This document shows positions 34,024 through 43,224 of a DNA stretch of 64,000 nucleotides, piece by piece. Origin of the DNA: Streptomyces coelicoflavus. GTDB lineage: Bacteria > Actinomycetota > Actinomycetes > Streptomycetales > Streptomycetaceae. Positions within the stretch are counted from its first letter, which is position 1; each line of letters opens with the position of its first letter. The notes below the pieces were generated by a model. The model saw only the letters and a list, made by a program, of their open reading frames with translations, did no database searches and had not been told where the DNA came from. The DNA lies in contig NZ_BEWB01000002.1 in the NCBI RefSeq assembly GCF_003112555.1, positions 62,001 through 126,000 of the forward strand, read 5' to 3'. The position numbers and the translations under genes are program-made.

Positions 34024-35292
34024 ATGAAGCGAATGAACAGGACAGTGATGATCTCGGCGGTGGCGATCGCGCTGACGGCGAGCGGCACGACGGCCATGGC
34101 CGCACCGACAGCCGGGAACCCCCGGCCCGCCGCCCTCGCGCCGGTCGCGGCGGACGCACCGCGGGGCACGCTCGTATCGGTCGAGCGCCTGCGCACGCTC
34201 ACGGCCCGCGAAGTCGCGGCCGAGCTGGCGGGGGACAAGGCCGGCGCCTGGGACACCGGCGCCGTACGGTACGGCCTGACCACCTACCGGATCGTGTACC
34301 GCACCGTCGACCCGCACGGCCGCCCCACGACGGCCAGCGGCCTGCTGGCCCTGCCGCGCAACGGCGAACGGCGCCTGCGTACCGTCTCCTTCACCCACGG
34401 CACCGAACTGTCCAAGACCGACGTCGCCTCCGTCTCGACCAGCGTCTGGGACCAGGCCCCCGCCCTGACCCACGCCTCCGCCGGATTCGCCACGGTGCTC
34501 CCCGACTACCTCGGGCTGGGCCTGGGCCCCGGCCCCCACCCCTGGATGGACGTTCCCTCGGAGACGACGGCCGCCCTGGACATGCTGCGCGCCTCCCGCG
34601 CCGTCGCGAGGTCGCAGGACCGGGAACTGCGGCGCGACGTCCTGGTCACCGGCTTCTCCCAGGGCGCCTCGGCGGCACTGGGACTGGCCCGGTCGCTGCA
34701 GGACGGCGACGACGACTTCTTCCGCCTGCGCGCCGTGGCACCCATCAGCGGCGCGTACTCCTTCCGCGACGCGGAACTGCCCGCACTGCTGGCCGGGCAG
34801 ACCGAACCGAAGGCAAGCGTCATCTACTCCGCGCTGACCCTCGTCGCCTTCAACCGCCTGCACCACCTGTACGACACACCTGCCCAGGTCTTCCGCGCGC
34901 CCTACGACCGGACGATCGAAGGTCTGCTGGACGGCACCCACAGCGGCCGGGAGGTCGAGGCGGGCACCCCGGACACCATCGACGCGCTCCTCACCCCCCG
35001 GGGCCGCGCGATGCTCGCCCACCCCACCGCCCGCCTGGCGGCGGCCCTGCGCACCGCCGACGGCGTCTGCACCGACTGGACACCGCGCGCCCCGATCCGG
35101 CTCTACTACGCCGACGCCGACGAACAGGCCGTCCCCGCCAACACCGCCCACTGCCACACCGCCCTGCGCGCCCGCGGCGTCCACGCCCCGACGATCAACC
35201 TCGGCACCCCCGACTACGGCGGTTCCCGCCACCTGGGTTCCCAGCAGGCGGGGACGGCCGCGGTGGTGCGGTGGTTCCGGTCCTTGGGGTAG
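34024..35292 (+). CDS. Secreted lipase/esterase (LIP-type alpha/beta hydrolase)
   Basis: A 422-residue exported hydrolase. A signal peptide spans residues 1-26 (MKRMNRTVMISAVAIALTAS then TTAMA-AP). The nucleophile elbow is VTGFSQGAS with Ser212, and the catalytic Asp and His are likely in YYADADEQAVPANTAHCH and SRHLGSQQ. The overall pattern matches the secretory lipase (LIP) family, which hydrolyses acyl esters outside the cell. ATG 34024 is taken as start, with ATG 34036 as alternative. Its 3' 98 bp are overlapped antisense by the C-terminal end of the methyltransferase gene. Confidence 0.85.
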   Translation: MKRMNRTVMISAVAIALTASGTTAMAAPTAGNPRPAALAPVAADAPRGTLVSVERLRTLTAREVAAELAGDKAGAWDTGAVRYGLTTYRIVYRTVDPHGRPTTASGLLALPRNGERRLRTVSFTHGTELSKTDVASVSTSVWDQAPALTHASAGFATVLPDYLGLGLGPGPHPWMDVPSETTAALDMLRASRAVARSQDRELRRDVLVTGFSQGASAALGLARSLQDGDDDFFRLRAVAPISGAYSFRDAELPALLAGQTEPKASVIYSALTLVAFNRLHHLYDTPAQVFRAPYDRTIEGLLDGTHSGREVEAGTPDTIDALLTPRGRAMLAHPTARLAAALRTADGVCTDWTPRAPIRLYYADADEQAVPANTAHCHTALRARGVHAPTINLGTPDYGGSRHLGSQQAGTAAVVRWFRSLG

Positions 35293-36520
35293 GGGGCCTC
35301 CACACTTGCCGCTCAGCGGCCCAGGGGCAGTCCGGCACTTGTGCGTGCAACAGCCGTTGTCCGTCACCGTCCACCCGCAGGGTGTACGTCTCCGGCCGGG
35401 GTCGTCCCGCAGCGTCGACCGCGTCGATGAATTGCTCGACCCGGCTCCACAATTCCAGGGGGCCGCCTTCCCGGACACTCCAGTTCCCACCGTCGGGAGT
35501 GAGCGTGGCAACGGATCCGGAGACCACGTCGATGAGGTGCAGCACCCCGTCGAACGTGACCATCTGAGCGTCCGGTACGGCACGCTGGGCGAGGAACCGC
35601 AGGTGGAACGCCTCCTCCGTCGCGGCCGTGATTCGCTTCGGCGTGTGCCGCGCGGACCGGGGCCGATCCTCGTGCAGCCCTGCGGCCCAGTCTGCGGGAT
35701 TCCCGTATGCCGGTGCCGCGTGGGTCCGGGCGGGCATGAAGGAGATGGTGCCGGGCAGCAAAGGCCCCTCGTCGACGGTGAGCAGGACGCGGGCGCTGCC
35801 GTAGAGCCACCCCGAGAGGGGAAGCAGGATCTTCCCGCCGGGGCGGGTCTGGCGGGGCAGCGCGGGCGGCACCGACTGGAAGGAGCAGGTGGCTACGATC
35901 CGGTCGAACCAGGCCTCGGGCCAGTATCCGTACAACCCGTCGGCCCTGGCGAGCGTCGGGGTGTAGCCACAGCCGTACAGAGCGTCGGCGGCCCCTGCCA
36001 GCCTCGCGGCGTCTACCTCGACGCTGGTCACGTGGGACGATCCAAGCCGTTCGCAGGCGAGCGCCGTCGAGTACCCGGTACCCGTCCCGATCTCCAGGAC
36101 CGTGTGGCCCTCGCTGACATCCGCGTCCGACCACATGCGCAGGACGAGTGAGGGCAGCGTCGACGAAGACGTCGGCGCCCCTCCGTGCCGGACGACCGGC
36201 TGCTCCCAGTCGGTCTCCTCGCCGTCGAACTGCCTGATGAGCGTGGTGTCCGAGTACGAGGCGGCTAGCCAACGCCCGTAGTCGAGATTCGACGTCACCG
36301 GCTCCCACACCGTCAGTCCCTGCGCGTCGAGGTGGTCGGCGGCAAGATAGAAGCCGGGTACGAACGCATGACGCGGCACCTCCTCCGCGGCCGTGAGCCA
36401 AGCCGGGCGGACCGGAGACAGGGCATCGGCACCGGCGTCAGCAGTGGCATCGGCGAGGCCCTTCACCATGGCCGCGCGCAGCGCCCCCGCGTCGTGGTCG
36501 AGATCCGTGGGCAGAGTCAT
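35195..36520 (-). CDS. Methyltransferase of an ATP-grasp (grasp-type RiPP) maturation system
   Basis: A 441-residue protein-L-isoaspartate-O-methyltransferase-like enzyme. The SAM motif is VLEIGTGTGYSTALACERLG, followed by VTSVEVDAARL and RPGGKILLPLSGW. The N-terminal region with RHAFVPGFYLA and the long C-terminal domain match methyltransferases paired with ATP-grasp peptide maturases (TIGR04188 type). Its ATG overlaps the ATP-grasp stop by 4 bp. The last ~45 residues (RPPTPRTGTTAPPRPSPP onward) are low complexity and read antisense through the end of the lipase gene, so the natural stop has probably been lost. Confidence 0.8.
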   Translation of the reverse strand: MTLPTDLDHDAGALRAAMVKGLADATADAGADALSPVRPAWLTAAEEVPRHAFVPGFYLAADHLDAQGLTVWEPVTSNLDYGRWLAASYSDTTLIRQFDGEETDWEQPVVRHGGAPTSSSTLPSLVLRMWSDADVSEGHTVLEIGTGTGYSTALACERLGSSHVTSVEVDAARLAGAADALYGCGYTPTLARADGLYGYWPEAWFDRIVATCSFQSVPPALPRQTRPGGKILLPLSGWLYGSARVLLTVDEGPLLPGTISFMPARTHAAPAYGNPADWAAGLHEDRPRSARHTPKRITAATEEAFHLRFLAQRAVPDAQMVTFDGVLHLIDVVSGSVATLTPDGGNWSVREGGPLELWSRVEQFIDAVDAAGRPRPETYTLRVDGDGQRLLHAQVPDCPWAAERQVWRPPTPRTGTTAPPRPSPPAGNPGGGNRRSRGCRG

Positions 36521-37233
36521 GAGCTGACGGTTCCTTCCGTGCTCAGAATGTCGGCGAAGGCCTCGGTGATCGCGGGCGCGTCCGGGAGCCAGCCCCACTG
36601 TCCGTTCGGGTTGCACTCGATTGCCCACCAGTCGTCCGGGGAGAGCCCGTCACCGGTGAGTGCGAAGTCGAAGCATCCGAAGACCAGGCCAGAGGCGGCC
36701 AGATAGCCGTGCAGTGCGGTCTCGACGACCGGAGGGACGGTGAGGGGAGAGTGGACCAGGTCGTCCCAGTCACCGCGGCGCCAGTCGAGTGCCCCGCACG
36801 GGGCAGTGATCCGCTGGGCGAATACCCGCCGGCCGACCACGGTGACCCGTGCGTCACCGACCTTTGGAACCTCGGCCTGGAAGAGATGCGCGGTCACCGA
36901 GAGCGAGTCGTCGAAGTCGTCGGCGTGAACGCGCTGGGTCCAGATCGCACCGGCACGGCCGTCCTCGCCGGGTGGCAGCCCTCGAAAGGTCTTGCAGACA
37001 ACGGATAGATGCCTCTCGGTGAAGTCCCGCGCCGTCACGACATCGTTGGTGACCAGGGTCGCGGGAATCCGTAACCCCAGTTCCGTGAAACTCTGGAGCT
37101 GTCCCGGCTTGAACTCCGCGCGGGCCACAGCCGCCGGATGGTTGACGTACACGGCGGATCGCAGACAGTTCAGGACACCGCCGAGCCCGTGTCTCGCCTC
37201 CGCCACCGCGAAGGCCCGCTGCTGACACGACAC
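36517..37233 (-). pseudogene. ATP-grasp RiPP maturase, N-terminally truncated
   Basis: The 238 visible residues cover the ATP-binding part of a grasp-type peptide ligase of the SAV_5884 family: AEARHGLGGVLNCL, VNHPAAVARAEFKPGQLQSFTELGLRIPATLVTND, CFDFALTGDG and AIECNPNGQWGWLPD with the catalytic Glu and Asn. Full-length relatives have roughly 80-90 more N-terminal residues forming the substrate-side domain, and these are missing. The only start is a GTG at 37233 abutting the divergent ATPase gene. No precursor peptide gene is found upstream. It is probably a remnant; partial activity cannot be excluded. Confidence 0.7.
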
Positions 37234-37269
37234 CTGTCCGAACCGGTCCCGGTAAGGAGTAGGCCGCCG

Positions 37270-37893
37270 ATGGTAGACAGCGCCGATTTCACCCAGGTCC
37301 GCCTTCCGATCAGGGCGGTGCCGGCTGAGGTCCGGCTGCTACGGCAAGCCGCTGCGACCCAGCTGGGGCGGTGGGGGATGCACCATGCCGTGGAGGAAGT
37401 CGAGCTCGTGGTCACGGAGCTGGCCACGAACGTCATCAGGCATGTGGGTGAGGGTGCGTCCGCCACCTTGTTCCTGGAGTGGGAAGGTGAACGGCTGCGT
37501 GTCGAAGTCCACGACAAGAGCCGCTCAGTGCCGTCCCTGTCAGTAGCAGACTGCGACGACGAATGCGGGCGCGGCCTGCACTTGCTTGCCTCGGTGACGG
37601 CGGACTGGGGGACGGTTCTGACGGCGATCGGCAAATCGGTGTGGTGTGAGATCGCGCTCGGGCCTGAGCAGTCGTGCCGACGGACGGAACGCGCGGTGGC
37701 GGCACTGGAGGGCTACCGAACCCTGGGCGGCATGGCTCGGGGAGGCAGGCTTCGCGATACCGCTCTTAAGACAGCTGCGGTGGAGTTGATCGCCGACCTG
37801 CTGCACTGGACGGCCGCCAGTGGCCTCGATCCCGATGATGTCCTGAGCCGGGCGCAGATGTACTACGAGGCTGAGGAGGGTACCGCCGCCTGA
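37270..37893 (+). CDS. Anti-sigma-factor-type ATP-binding protein (HATPase_c_2)
   Basis: A 207-residue protein. Residues ~10-130 are an RsbW-like GHKL ATPase with N-box VELVVTELATNVIRHVGEG and G-box DDECGRGLHLLASVTADWG. A ~65-residue helical C-terminal segment follows (LIADLLHWTAASGLDPDDVLSRAQMYYEA). Such proteins bind or phosphorylate partner regulators. AAGGAG lies 10 nt before ATG 37270. It is divergent from the truncated ATP-grasp gene and convergent with an HTH regulator with 24 bp between stops, an arrangement often seen for regulator pairs in Streptomyces. Confidence 0.85.
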   Translation: MVDSADFTQVRLPIRAVPAEVRLLRQAAATQLGRWGMHHAVEEVELVVTELATNVIRHVGEGASATLFLEWEGERLRVEVHDKSRSVPSLSVADCDDECGRGLHLLASVTADWGTVLTAIGKSVWCEIALGPEQSCRRTERAVAALEGYRTLGGMARGGRLRDTALKTAAVELIADLLHWTAASGLDPDDVLSRAQMYYEAEEGTAA

Positions 37894-37917
37894 AGGTATC
37901 GCTGGGCCGATCCATAG

Positions 37918-38916
37918 CTATATCGACGGTTCGGCCCCTCGAGCACGGGAGAGCGACGATCCCGGGTGAGCGGCGGCCATACGCAAAAGCGCCTCCGCAT
38001 CCGCGACGGCTTCTCGCTCGTGCAGTACTAGAGCCGTACACACCACCTCGTGATCGTTGCGGTCGCGCGCATAGATGTGCACGAGGTTGTCGGTCAGCTC
38101 GTCCTGGCCCTGAGCTCGCAACAGTGTGACCAGCAAAGCCACTTCCAACGGCGTGTACGCCTCTGCCGTATAGCGGAGCAGCGCGAGAGTGCTGTCCGGC
38201 CGGCCGTCGCGGAGCAGCTCTTCAGCGCGGCGGCCGACGTTGCGGGCCTCCAGGGCTCGGTTTCTGCTCTGTTGCCGGTCCCCCTGACGGCGGGGGACCG
38301 GCAACAGCGTTGCGGGGCGCACCGCAGTTGAGAACTTTTTCGTGCCGGCCTCACTTGCCGGTAGCGGAGGGGCGGCCTTCATCCGCTGGGCCTCCTTCTT
38401 CAGTGTGGCGACGTTCTGGCGTAGTTTCCCGAGCTCTCTGGCCTGTTCTGCAGCCGACTGTTCGAGCTCTCCATTGGCGTCTTGCAAAGCCCGGAGTTTC
38501 TGGCCAGCGGCATGTATCGCATCTCTGCGTCGTTCCCTGTGCCGCGCGCAGTTGGCGCATCGTTCCTGCTCGGCTCTCGAGCGTAGTGTCAGGAACTTCT
38601 CTCTGGTGATGCCGACATTCTGGCTGCCTCCCGCATCCCTGCAGGCGGTCTCGAAGATGACAGCGGCCCCCTTCTCGGGCGGGACACGCTGGCCCTGGAG
38701 GTACCGCGTCAGTGCGGTCTCGCTGACGTGCAGGTATCGGGCGGCCTGGGCCTGTGTCGGATGGGTCGGCGTCAGTCCTTCTGGAGTCGTGACGGCCAGA
38801 TGGCGGCAGATCTTTTGAAGTGCCACCGCCAGCTGACGCCTGTCCGGCAGGACGTCCCTGGCAAGATCCTTCTCCGTCCACGCGAACGGGCGGCGACTGC
38901 TGCTGCGTGCTGCCAT
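37918..38916 (-). CDS. HTH, coiled-coil and TPR-like regulatory protein
   Basis: A 332-residue protein. An Xre-like HTH (about 52-85) reads PTQAQAARYLHVSETALTRYLQGQRVP. A Cys pair lies in QERCANCARHRERR, then a long coiled coil (125-185) with heptads such as LRALQDANGELEQSAAEQARELGKLRQNVATLKKEAQRM. The C-terminal ~110 residues look like helical repeats (RRAEELLRDGRPDSTLALLRYTAEAYTPLEVALLVTLL). It is divergent from the defence-like cassette that starts at 39217 and could regulate it. No close family name is recognised. Confidence 0.75.
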   Translation of the reverse strand: MAARSSSRRPFAWTEKDLARDVLPDRRQLAVALQKICRHLAVTTPEGLTPTHPTQAQAARYLHVSETALTRYLQGQRVPPEKGAAVIFETACRDAGGSQNVGITREKFLTLRSRAEQERCANCARHRERRRDAIHAAGQKLRALQDANGELEQSAAEQARELGKLRQNVATLKKEAQRMKAAPPLPASEAGTKKFSTAVRPATLLPVPRRQGDRQQSRNRALEARNVGRRAEELLRDGRPDSTLALLRYTAEAYTPLEVALLVTLLRAQGQDELTDNLVHIYARDRNDHEVVCTALVLHEREAVADAEALLRMAAAHPGSSLSRARGAEPSI

Positions 38917-39216
38917 GAGTGGTAGACCTTCGCATATTCGGATAAAGCAGCCATTCGTGTCGCCAGTCGGCGACGCTGTTGGTCATTGTGCCGGAGGGCA
39001 ACGGGCCGTCGCCTGGCGTTTTTTGTTTCTTGTCTTGCCAGTTGAGGCGCAAGTTGCATCGAGAGGGTTCAAGGTGGGTTCGATGTGCCACGATTTAAGA
39101 GTCAGCCGCTAATGAGGCGGGGGGTGTGGGGCGCAGATTCATGTTGCGTTCATGCCAGTTTGTGTTCGGCAGCTGGCTGTCTGATTTCACGTGTTCTATG
39201 GGAGGGGACCCACAAC
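38917..39216. promoter_or_regulatory. Divergent control region of the accessory cassette
   Basis: These 300 bp separate the HTH protein gene from the HNH-like gene and must hold both promoters. They are AT-rich relative to the genome. A perfect 6-bp hairpin or dyad, GTCGCC-AGTC-GGCGAC, lies at 38959-38974, close to the HTH gene start and a plausible binding site. No convincing -35/-10 pair is seen. Confidence 0.35.
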
Positions 39217-39927
39217 ATGACGTTGCCGTCTTGGCAGGACACCAGTGTCGGTAGCCACAAGCTGGGAAGCATGGCGCGTGCTGCTCTCTGGCTGATCCAA
39301 GAGGTCCGGGTGGGCGAGAGGTTCACCGTGGCCCGGCTGCGGGAAGCCTTCCCGGACGTCGCGCAAATCGACCGGCGTATGCGCGGTCTGCGCGACTACG
39401 GCTGGGAGATCTTGACGGCGCGGGAGGACCCGGAGCTGCTTCCGCAGGAGCGCCGGTTCGTGAGGCGAGGCAAGGACGTCTGGGTGCCGGGCCAGGCGAA
39501 GAGCCCGAGTCACAAGGCGAGTATCACCAACGCTCAGCGGGCGAAGGTGATGCAGGCCGACGGATACCTGTGCCGCACGTGTGGCATTTCGGCCGGCGAG
39601 GCGTACGACGACGGTGTAACGCAAGCGGTGCTCAATGTCGCCCGGCGGCAGGTAGCGCTGCTGGACAGCAGCGTCACCCATGAGTTGGTCACCGAGTGCC
39701 AGCGGTGCGGGCGGGGCAACGTGGACCGGACCGTTCACCTGGCGGAGGTGCTCTCCCGGGTCGAGTCGCTGGCTCCCCTTGAGCGGAGCGTGCTGAGGAG
39801 CTGGGTGAAGAACGACCAGCGTACGTACAGCTCACTGGAGGTGCTGTGGGGTATGTACCGGACTCTGCCGGATGACTCCCGGATGACTGTGGCTGGTGCA
39901 CTTGACTCTGACGGCACGGACGACTGA
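39217..39927 (+). CDS. Winged-helix plus degenerate HNH-like zinc protein
   Basis: A 236-residue protein, first gene of the cassette. Residues 32-66 form a winged-helix-like unit (GERFTVARLREAFPDVAQIDRRMRGLRDYGWEIL). Residues 105-168 look like an HNH treble clef: zinc ligands C119-RTC122 and C161-QRC164, with HELVTECQRCGRGN matching the usual N-L-V-x-L-C-x(2)-C-N end. Where catalytic D-H is expected, the sequence is V141-A-R-R, so nuclease activity is doubtful. GGAGGGG precedes ATG 39217. It is 17 bp from the ParB-like gene and probably shares its transcript. Confidence 0.7.
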   Translation: MTLPSWQDTSVGSHKLGSMARAALWLIQEVRVGERFTVARLREAFPDVAQIDRRMRGLRDYGWEILTAREDPELLPQERRFVRRGKDVWVPGQAKSPSHKASITNAQRAKVMQADGYLCRTCGISAGEAYDDGVTQAVLNVARRQVALLDSSVTHELVTECQRCGRGNVDRTVHLAEVLSRVESLAPLERSVLRSWVKNDQRTYSSLEVLWGMYRTLPDDSRMTVAGALDSDGTDD

Positions 39928-39944
39928 GACAGGACGGGAAAACC

Positions 39945-41366
39945 ATGATGCGCGAGTTTCCGGCCCCGCCACGGGCGGCCGAGTTCAGCGAGCTGATCAG
40001 CAAGAAGGTCGAGGAGGTCAAGACGTCTGCCGGTACCCGGGAGACGGTGACCGTCGACTGGAACGGGCAGCAGGCCCACGTCGAAGTGATCGACTTGCAG
40101 CTCAGCAGCCTCTTCTATAACCCCAGCACCCACCGGATCCGGGCTCAGCGCAGCCACGACGCCGAGCGCGACGCGGCGTTGGACAAGGACCCCTGGAGCG
40201 CGGAAAGTCAGGACTACCTCGGGTTCTTGCTCAAGGCGGATCCCGAGAACACGAGTGTGCGGGACAAGGATTTCGATGTCCTGAAAGACAGCCTTCACCA
40301 GTTCGGGCAGAACGACCCGGGGCTGGTGACCCGGCATGGGGTGCTGGTCAACGGCAACACCCGGGCTGCCGCGCTTCGCGAACTCGGCGCGCAATCGATG
40401 CGCGTCGGAGTGCTGCCGGCTTCGTTCACCTGGGCCGACATCAACGCCGTTGAGCTGTCCTTGCAGCTTCGCAGGGACCACCGGCGTGATTACTCCTACA
40501 TCAACCGCCTCATCGCCATGGAGGAGCAGGCGGCGCTGGGCCGGACGCCTGAGCAGATTGCCAAGGACTTCCGTATTCAGGTGCGCACCTACTACCAGGA
40601 GCGGTGGATCCTCAGCACGATCCGTGAGCTGAACGAGCGCAGCCGCGTCGGCGGCGGCAACGGACTGCGTTTGGTGGACTGGGAGGGCGCGCAGGAGCGG
40701 CTCAAGGAGCTCCACCGGCTGTACGTGAAGCTGGAGACGGTGGACCGTGACCAGGCCGAGGTTCTGAAGGAGTTGCGCCTGGCCGCGATCCTGCTCAACT
40801 TCTCCAAGACTGACGTCCGGCACATCAACGAGGACTTCCTGAAGGCGGGGCTTGAGCAGCAGTTGCCCATGGGTGGTACGACGGCCGCGCAGCCGCAGTC
40901 GGTGTCCATCCCGGGGCTGGGCTTGGAGGTGCCCGCCGCCTCCTCCGCCGTCGCGGAGGCGCGGGCGATGAATGACGAGATCCTCCGCACCGCAGCCGTG
41001 GTGAGGAACAAAGCCGCGGACCTCGGTGACGAGCGGAGGGCTGCCGCGCAGGACACCTGGGACAGCACGCAGAAGGCGTTCGACGAGGCGATCGAGGCAG
41101 CGGGCCGCAGTGCGCGCCTGCGCAAGCGCAAGCAGCTTGCCCCGGCCCGGCTGGCGGAAGCCTGCGCGAGTATCGACCAGTGCGTGAGCGACCTGGTGCA
41201 GGCGCGGACCTCGCGCAGCCTGGACGAGGAGGCGTTCGATGACGCTGTGGTCAAGCTGCGGGGCAGCCTGCTCAAGCTTGCGCAGCAGGCCGGCCGCGGG
41301 CTGCCGCAGCCGGGAGACGGCGTGAGCTGGCTGCTGGAAGCGGTCACGGCGGAGGGCGCTAAGTGA
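39945..41366 (+). CDS. ParB-like DNA-binding/nuclease-domain protein
   Basis: A 473-residue protein. The N-terminal domain (45-165) resembles ParB/sulfiredoxin folds: VIDLQLSSLFYNP, a switch helix DFDVLKDSLHQFGQND, and LVNGNTRAAALRELGA, where N136-GNTR140 stands in for the ParB GERR box. Residues ~190-230 (AALGRTPEQIAKDFRIQVRTYYQERWIL) look like a helix-turn-helix. The C-terminal half is a long helical region. It is not next to parA and so is not a chromosome-segregation ParB. Its stop overlaps the helicase start (GTGA), suggesting coupled synthesis and a shared task. Confidence 0.75.
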   Translation: MMREFPAPPRAAEFSELISKKVEEVKTSAGTRETVTVDWNGQQAHVEVIDLQLSSLFYNPSTHRIRAQRSHDAERDAALDKDPWSAESQDYLGFLLKADPENTSVRDKDFDVLKDSLHQFGQNDPGLVTRHGVLVNGNTRAAALRELGAQSMRVGVLPASFTWADINAVELSLQLRRDHRRDYSYINRLIAMEEQAALGRTPEQIAKDFRIQVRTYYQERWILSTIRELNERSRVGGGNGLRLVDWEGAQERLKELHRLYVKLETVDRDQAEVLKELRLAAILLNFSKTDVRHINEDFLKAGLEQQLPMGGTTAAQPQSVSIPGLGLEVPAASSAVAEARAMNDEILRTAAVVRNKAADLGDERRAAAQDTWDSTQKAFDEAIEAAGRSARLRKRKQLAPARLAEACASIDQCVSDLVQARTSRSLDEEAFDDAVVKLRGSLLKLAQQAGRGLPQPGDGVSWLLEAVTAEGAK

Positions 41367-43180
41367 CCAGTTCGGCCAGCGAGAAGTCGCTGCGGCTCGG
41401 GTTCGACGAAACCCGGACCCGGGTGGTGCTGCGAACCACGGAATCGTTCCAGCAGGAACTCGTACAGCTGGCCGCCCGGTTTCGTACCGGCGGTCAGCTT
41501 GGCCCTCTGAGCGTTTCCGTCTCCCTGGACGAACTGCTCGCGGACCTCGGCCTGCTCGGCAGTTGGTCGGACCCCGCTGGTGTGGAGTGGGCGGATGACC
41601 TTCGGGAGCTGGTGTCTGGAGTAGTTCAGGATGCCCACACCGTGCAGCAGCGGCTGGCTGGGCGGCAGACGGCTGGCGAGGTCGCGCCCGACGACGTGTC
41701 CTTGCTGCTCGGAGATTCCTGGAAGGGCGAACTCAGCGAGTTCCAGCGCCGGGATATCTCGAAGCTCCTGTCGCTTCAGCACGGCGCCAACTTCAGTGTG
41801 CCTGGTGCTGGCAAGACCCGGGTCGCGCTCGCTGTGTATGCAGCCCAGAAGGCGGCTGGCCGGGTGAGCCGACTGCTGGTCGTGTGCCCTAAGTCGGCAT
41901 ACGAGTCATGGCGTTACGAGACCGCAGAGTGCCTTGTCCACCCGCTGCGTATCAACGTCCTGGACGGGTCGCTGGATCAGTGGGCTGAAGTGCTCGTGGT
42001 GAACTACGAGCGTCTTGACCGGTCACTCTCCATGCTGGCTGGATGGCTGAAGTCGGGCCCCTCCATGATCATCCTGGACGAGGCGCACCGGATGAAACTG
42101 GGTGCCCGGGGAACCTACGGGGCGGCTTGCATGGCGCTTGGGCCCCTGGCCGCACGCCGACTGATTCTGACCGGTACGCCGGCTCCGAACGGTTCACGGG
42201 ACCTGGAAAACCTCTTGGGCTTCGTCTGGCCCGGCCACGGCCAGCGCACGGTGGTCCAGGCGGTCGCCGGCGGGGATCTTGCGCACGCCAGCACGGTTCT
42301 CCGGCCGCTGTTCACCCGTACGACGAAGCATGAACTCGGCCTGCCTCCCGTGCAGCTGGGCCTGCGCTTCGTTGACATGCCGCCGCTGCATGACGAGATC
42401 TACACGGCGATCGTGGGCGGCGAGAGGAGCGGAGCAGCGCGCGAGGACCTGAGTTCCCTCGGGAAGACGGCACTCCGCCTTCTCATGGCTGCCACGAGCC
42501 CTGCCCTTCTTCTGGAAGGAGGCAGCCGATACGAACCACTCGCGTATCAGCTGCCCCCGATGGAGGTTCCCGAGGGCGGTTCGCTGTACTCACTCATGCA
42601 GAACCTTCCTGACTACGAGCTTTCGCCCAAGTACAAGGAAGCCGTGACGATCATCGCGGAGAACGCTGCCCAAGGCCGGAAGACGCTGGTCTGGACGACG
42701 TTCGTCCGGAGCCTGACCACGCTTGAGCGCATGCTGGAGAAGTACAGTCCGGCTGTTGTTTACGGCGGTACGCCTGACCGCGAGGAGCAGATTCGCCGGT
42801 TCAGAGAGGACCCGGCGTGCATGGTGCTCATCTCGAACCCGGCCACGCTGGGGGAGGGGATCAGTCTGCACCACGTCTGCCATGACGCTGTCTACGTGGA
42901 CCGTGACTTCATGGCGGGCCGGTTCCTGCAGAGCCTGGACCGGATCCACCGTCTTGGGCTCGCCCCCGGCACGGAAACCCGGGTGACGGTGTTGGCGGTA
43001 CGGAACTCCGTGGACGAGGTTGTGGCCGCCAGCCTGGAAAGGAAGCTGGAATTCATGGGACGCATCCTGGACGACCCCACGGTGCAGCAGCTCGCCGATC
43101 TCGAGGAGGAGCCTTCGGTAGCTGCTGGACTTGCTCCGGGTGACATCGAGGCGCTGCTGAGCCACATGGGAGGTCGCTAG
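41363..43180 (+). CDS. SNF2-type SF2 helicase/ATPase
   Basis: A 605-residue superfamily 2 enzyme. After a ~125-residue unassigned N-terminal region come a Q-like element ELSEFQRRDI, Walker A VPGAGKT (146-152), VVCPKSAYESWRYE (motif Ia), DEAH (239-242), LTGTPAPNGSRD (motif III), LVWTTFVRSL (motif IV), ISNPATLGEGISLHH (motif V) and QSLDRIHRLG (motif VI). The GEGISLHH and DRIHR forms are typical of SNF2 remodellers and helicases. It would translocate on double-stranded DNA. The GTG start overlaps the ParB-like stop, and it ends 44 bp before the vsr gene. Confidence 0.9.
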   Translation: MTSSASEKSLRLGFDETRTRVVLRTTESFQQELVQLAARFRTGGQLGPLSVSVSLDELLADLGLLGSWSDPAGVEWADDLRELVSGVVQDAHTVQQRLAGRQTAGEVAPDDVSLLLGDSWKGELSEFQRRDISKLLSLQHGANFSVPGAGKTRVALAVYAAQKAAGRVSRLLVVCPKSAYESWRYETAECLVHPLRINVLDGSLDQWAEVLVVNYERLDRSLSMLAGWLKSGPSMIILDEAHRMKLGARGTYGAACMALGPLAARRLILTGTPAPNGSRDLENLLGFVWPGHGQRTVVQAVAGGDLAHASTVLRPLFTRTTKHELGLPPVQLGLRFVDMPPLHDEIYTAIVGGERSGAAREDLSSLGKTALRLLMAATSPALLLEGGSRYEPLAYQLPPMEVPEGGSLYSLMQNLPDYELSPKYKEAVTIIAENAAQGRKTLVWTTFVRSLTTLERMLEKYSPAVVYGGTPDREEQIRRFREDPACMVLISNPATLGEGISLHHVCHDAVYVDRDFMAGRFLQSLDRIHRLGLAPGTETRVTVLAVRNSVDEVVAASLERKLEFMGRILDDPTVQQLADLEEEPSVAAGLAPGDIEALLSHMGGR

Positions 43181-43224
43181 GACGGCTGCGTGCACAAGGG
43201 ACCGGCGGTACTACCCTCTGCGGT

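Noticed and set aside
39945..41366. Chromosome or plasmid partition ParB with nearby parS or origin
   Set aside because: No parA neighbour, no ParB central HTH of the partition type and no 14-bp parS-like dyads seen.
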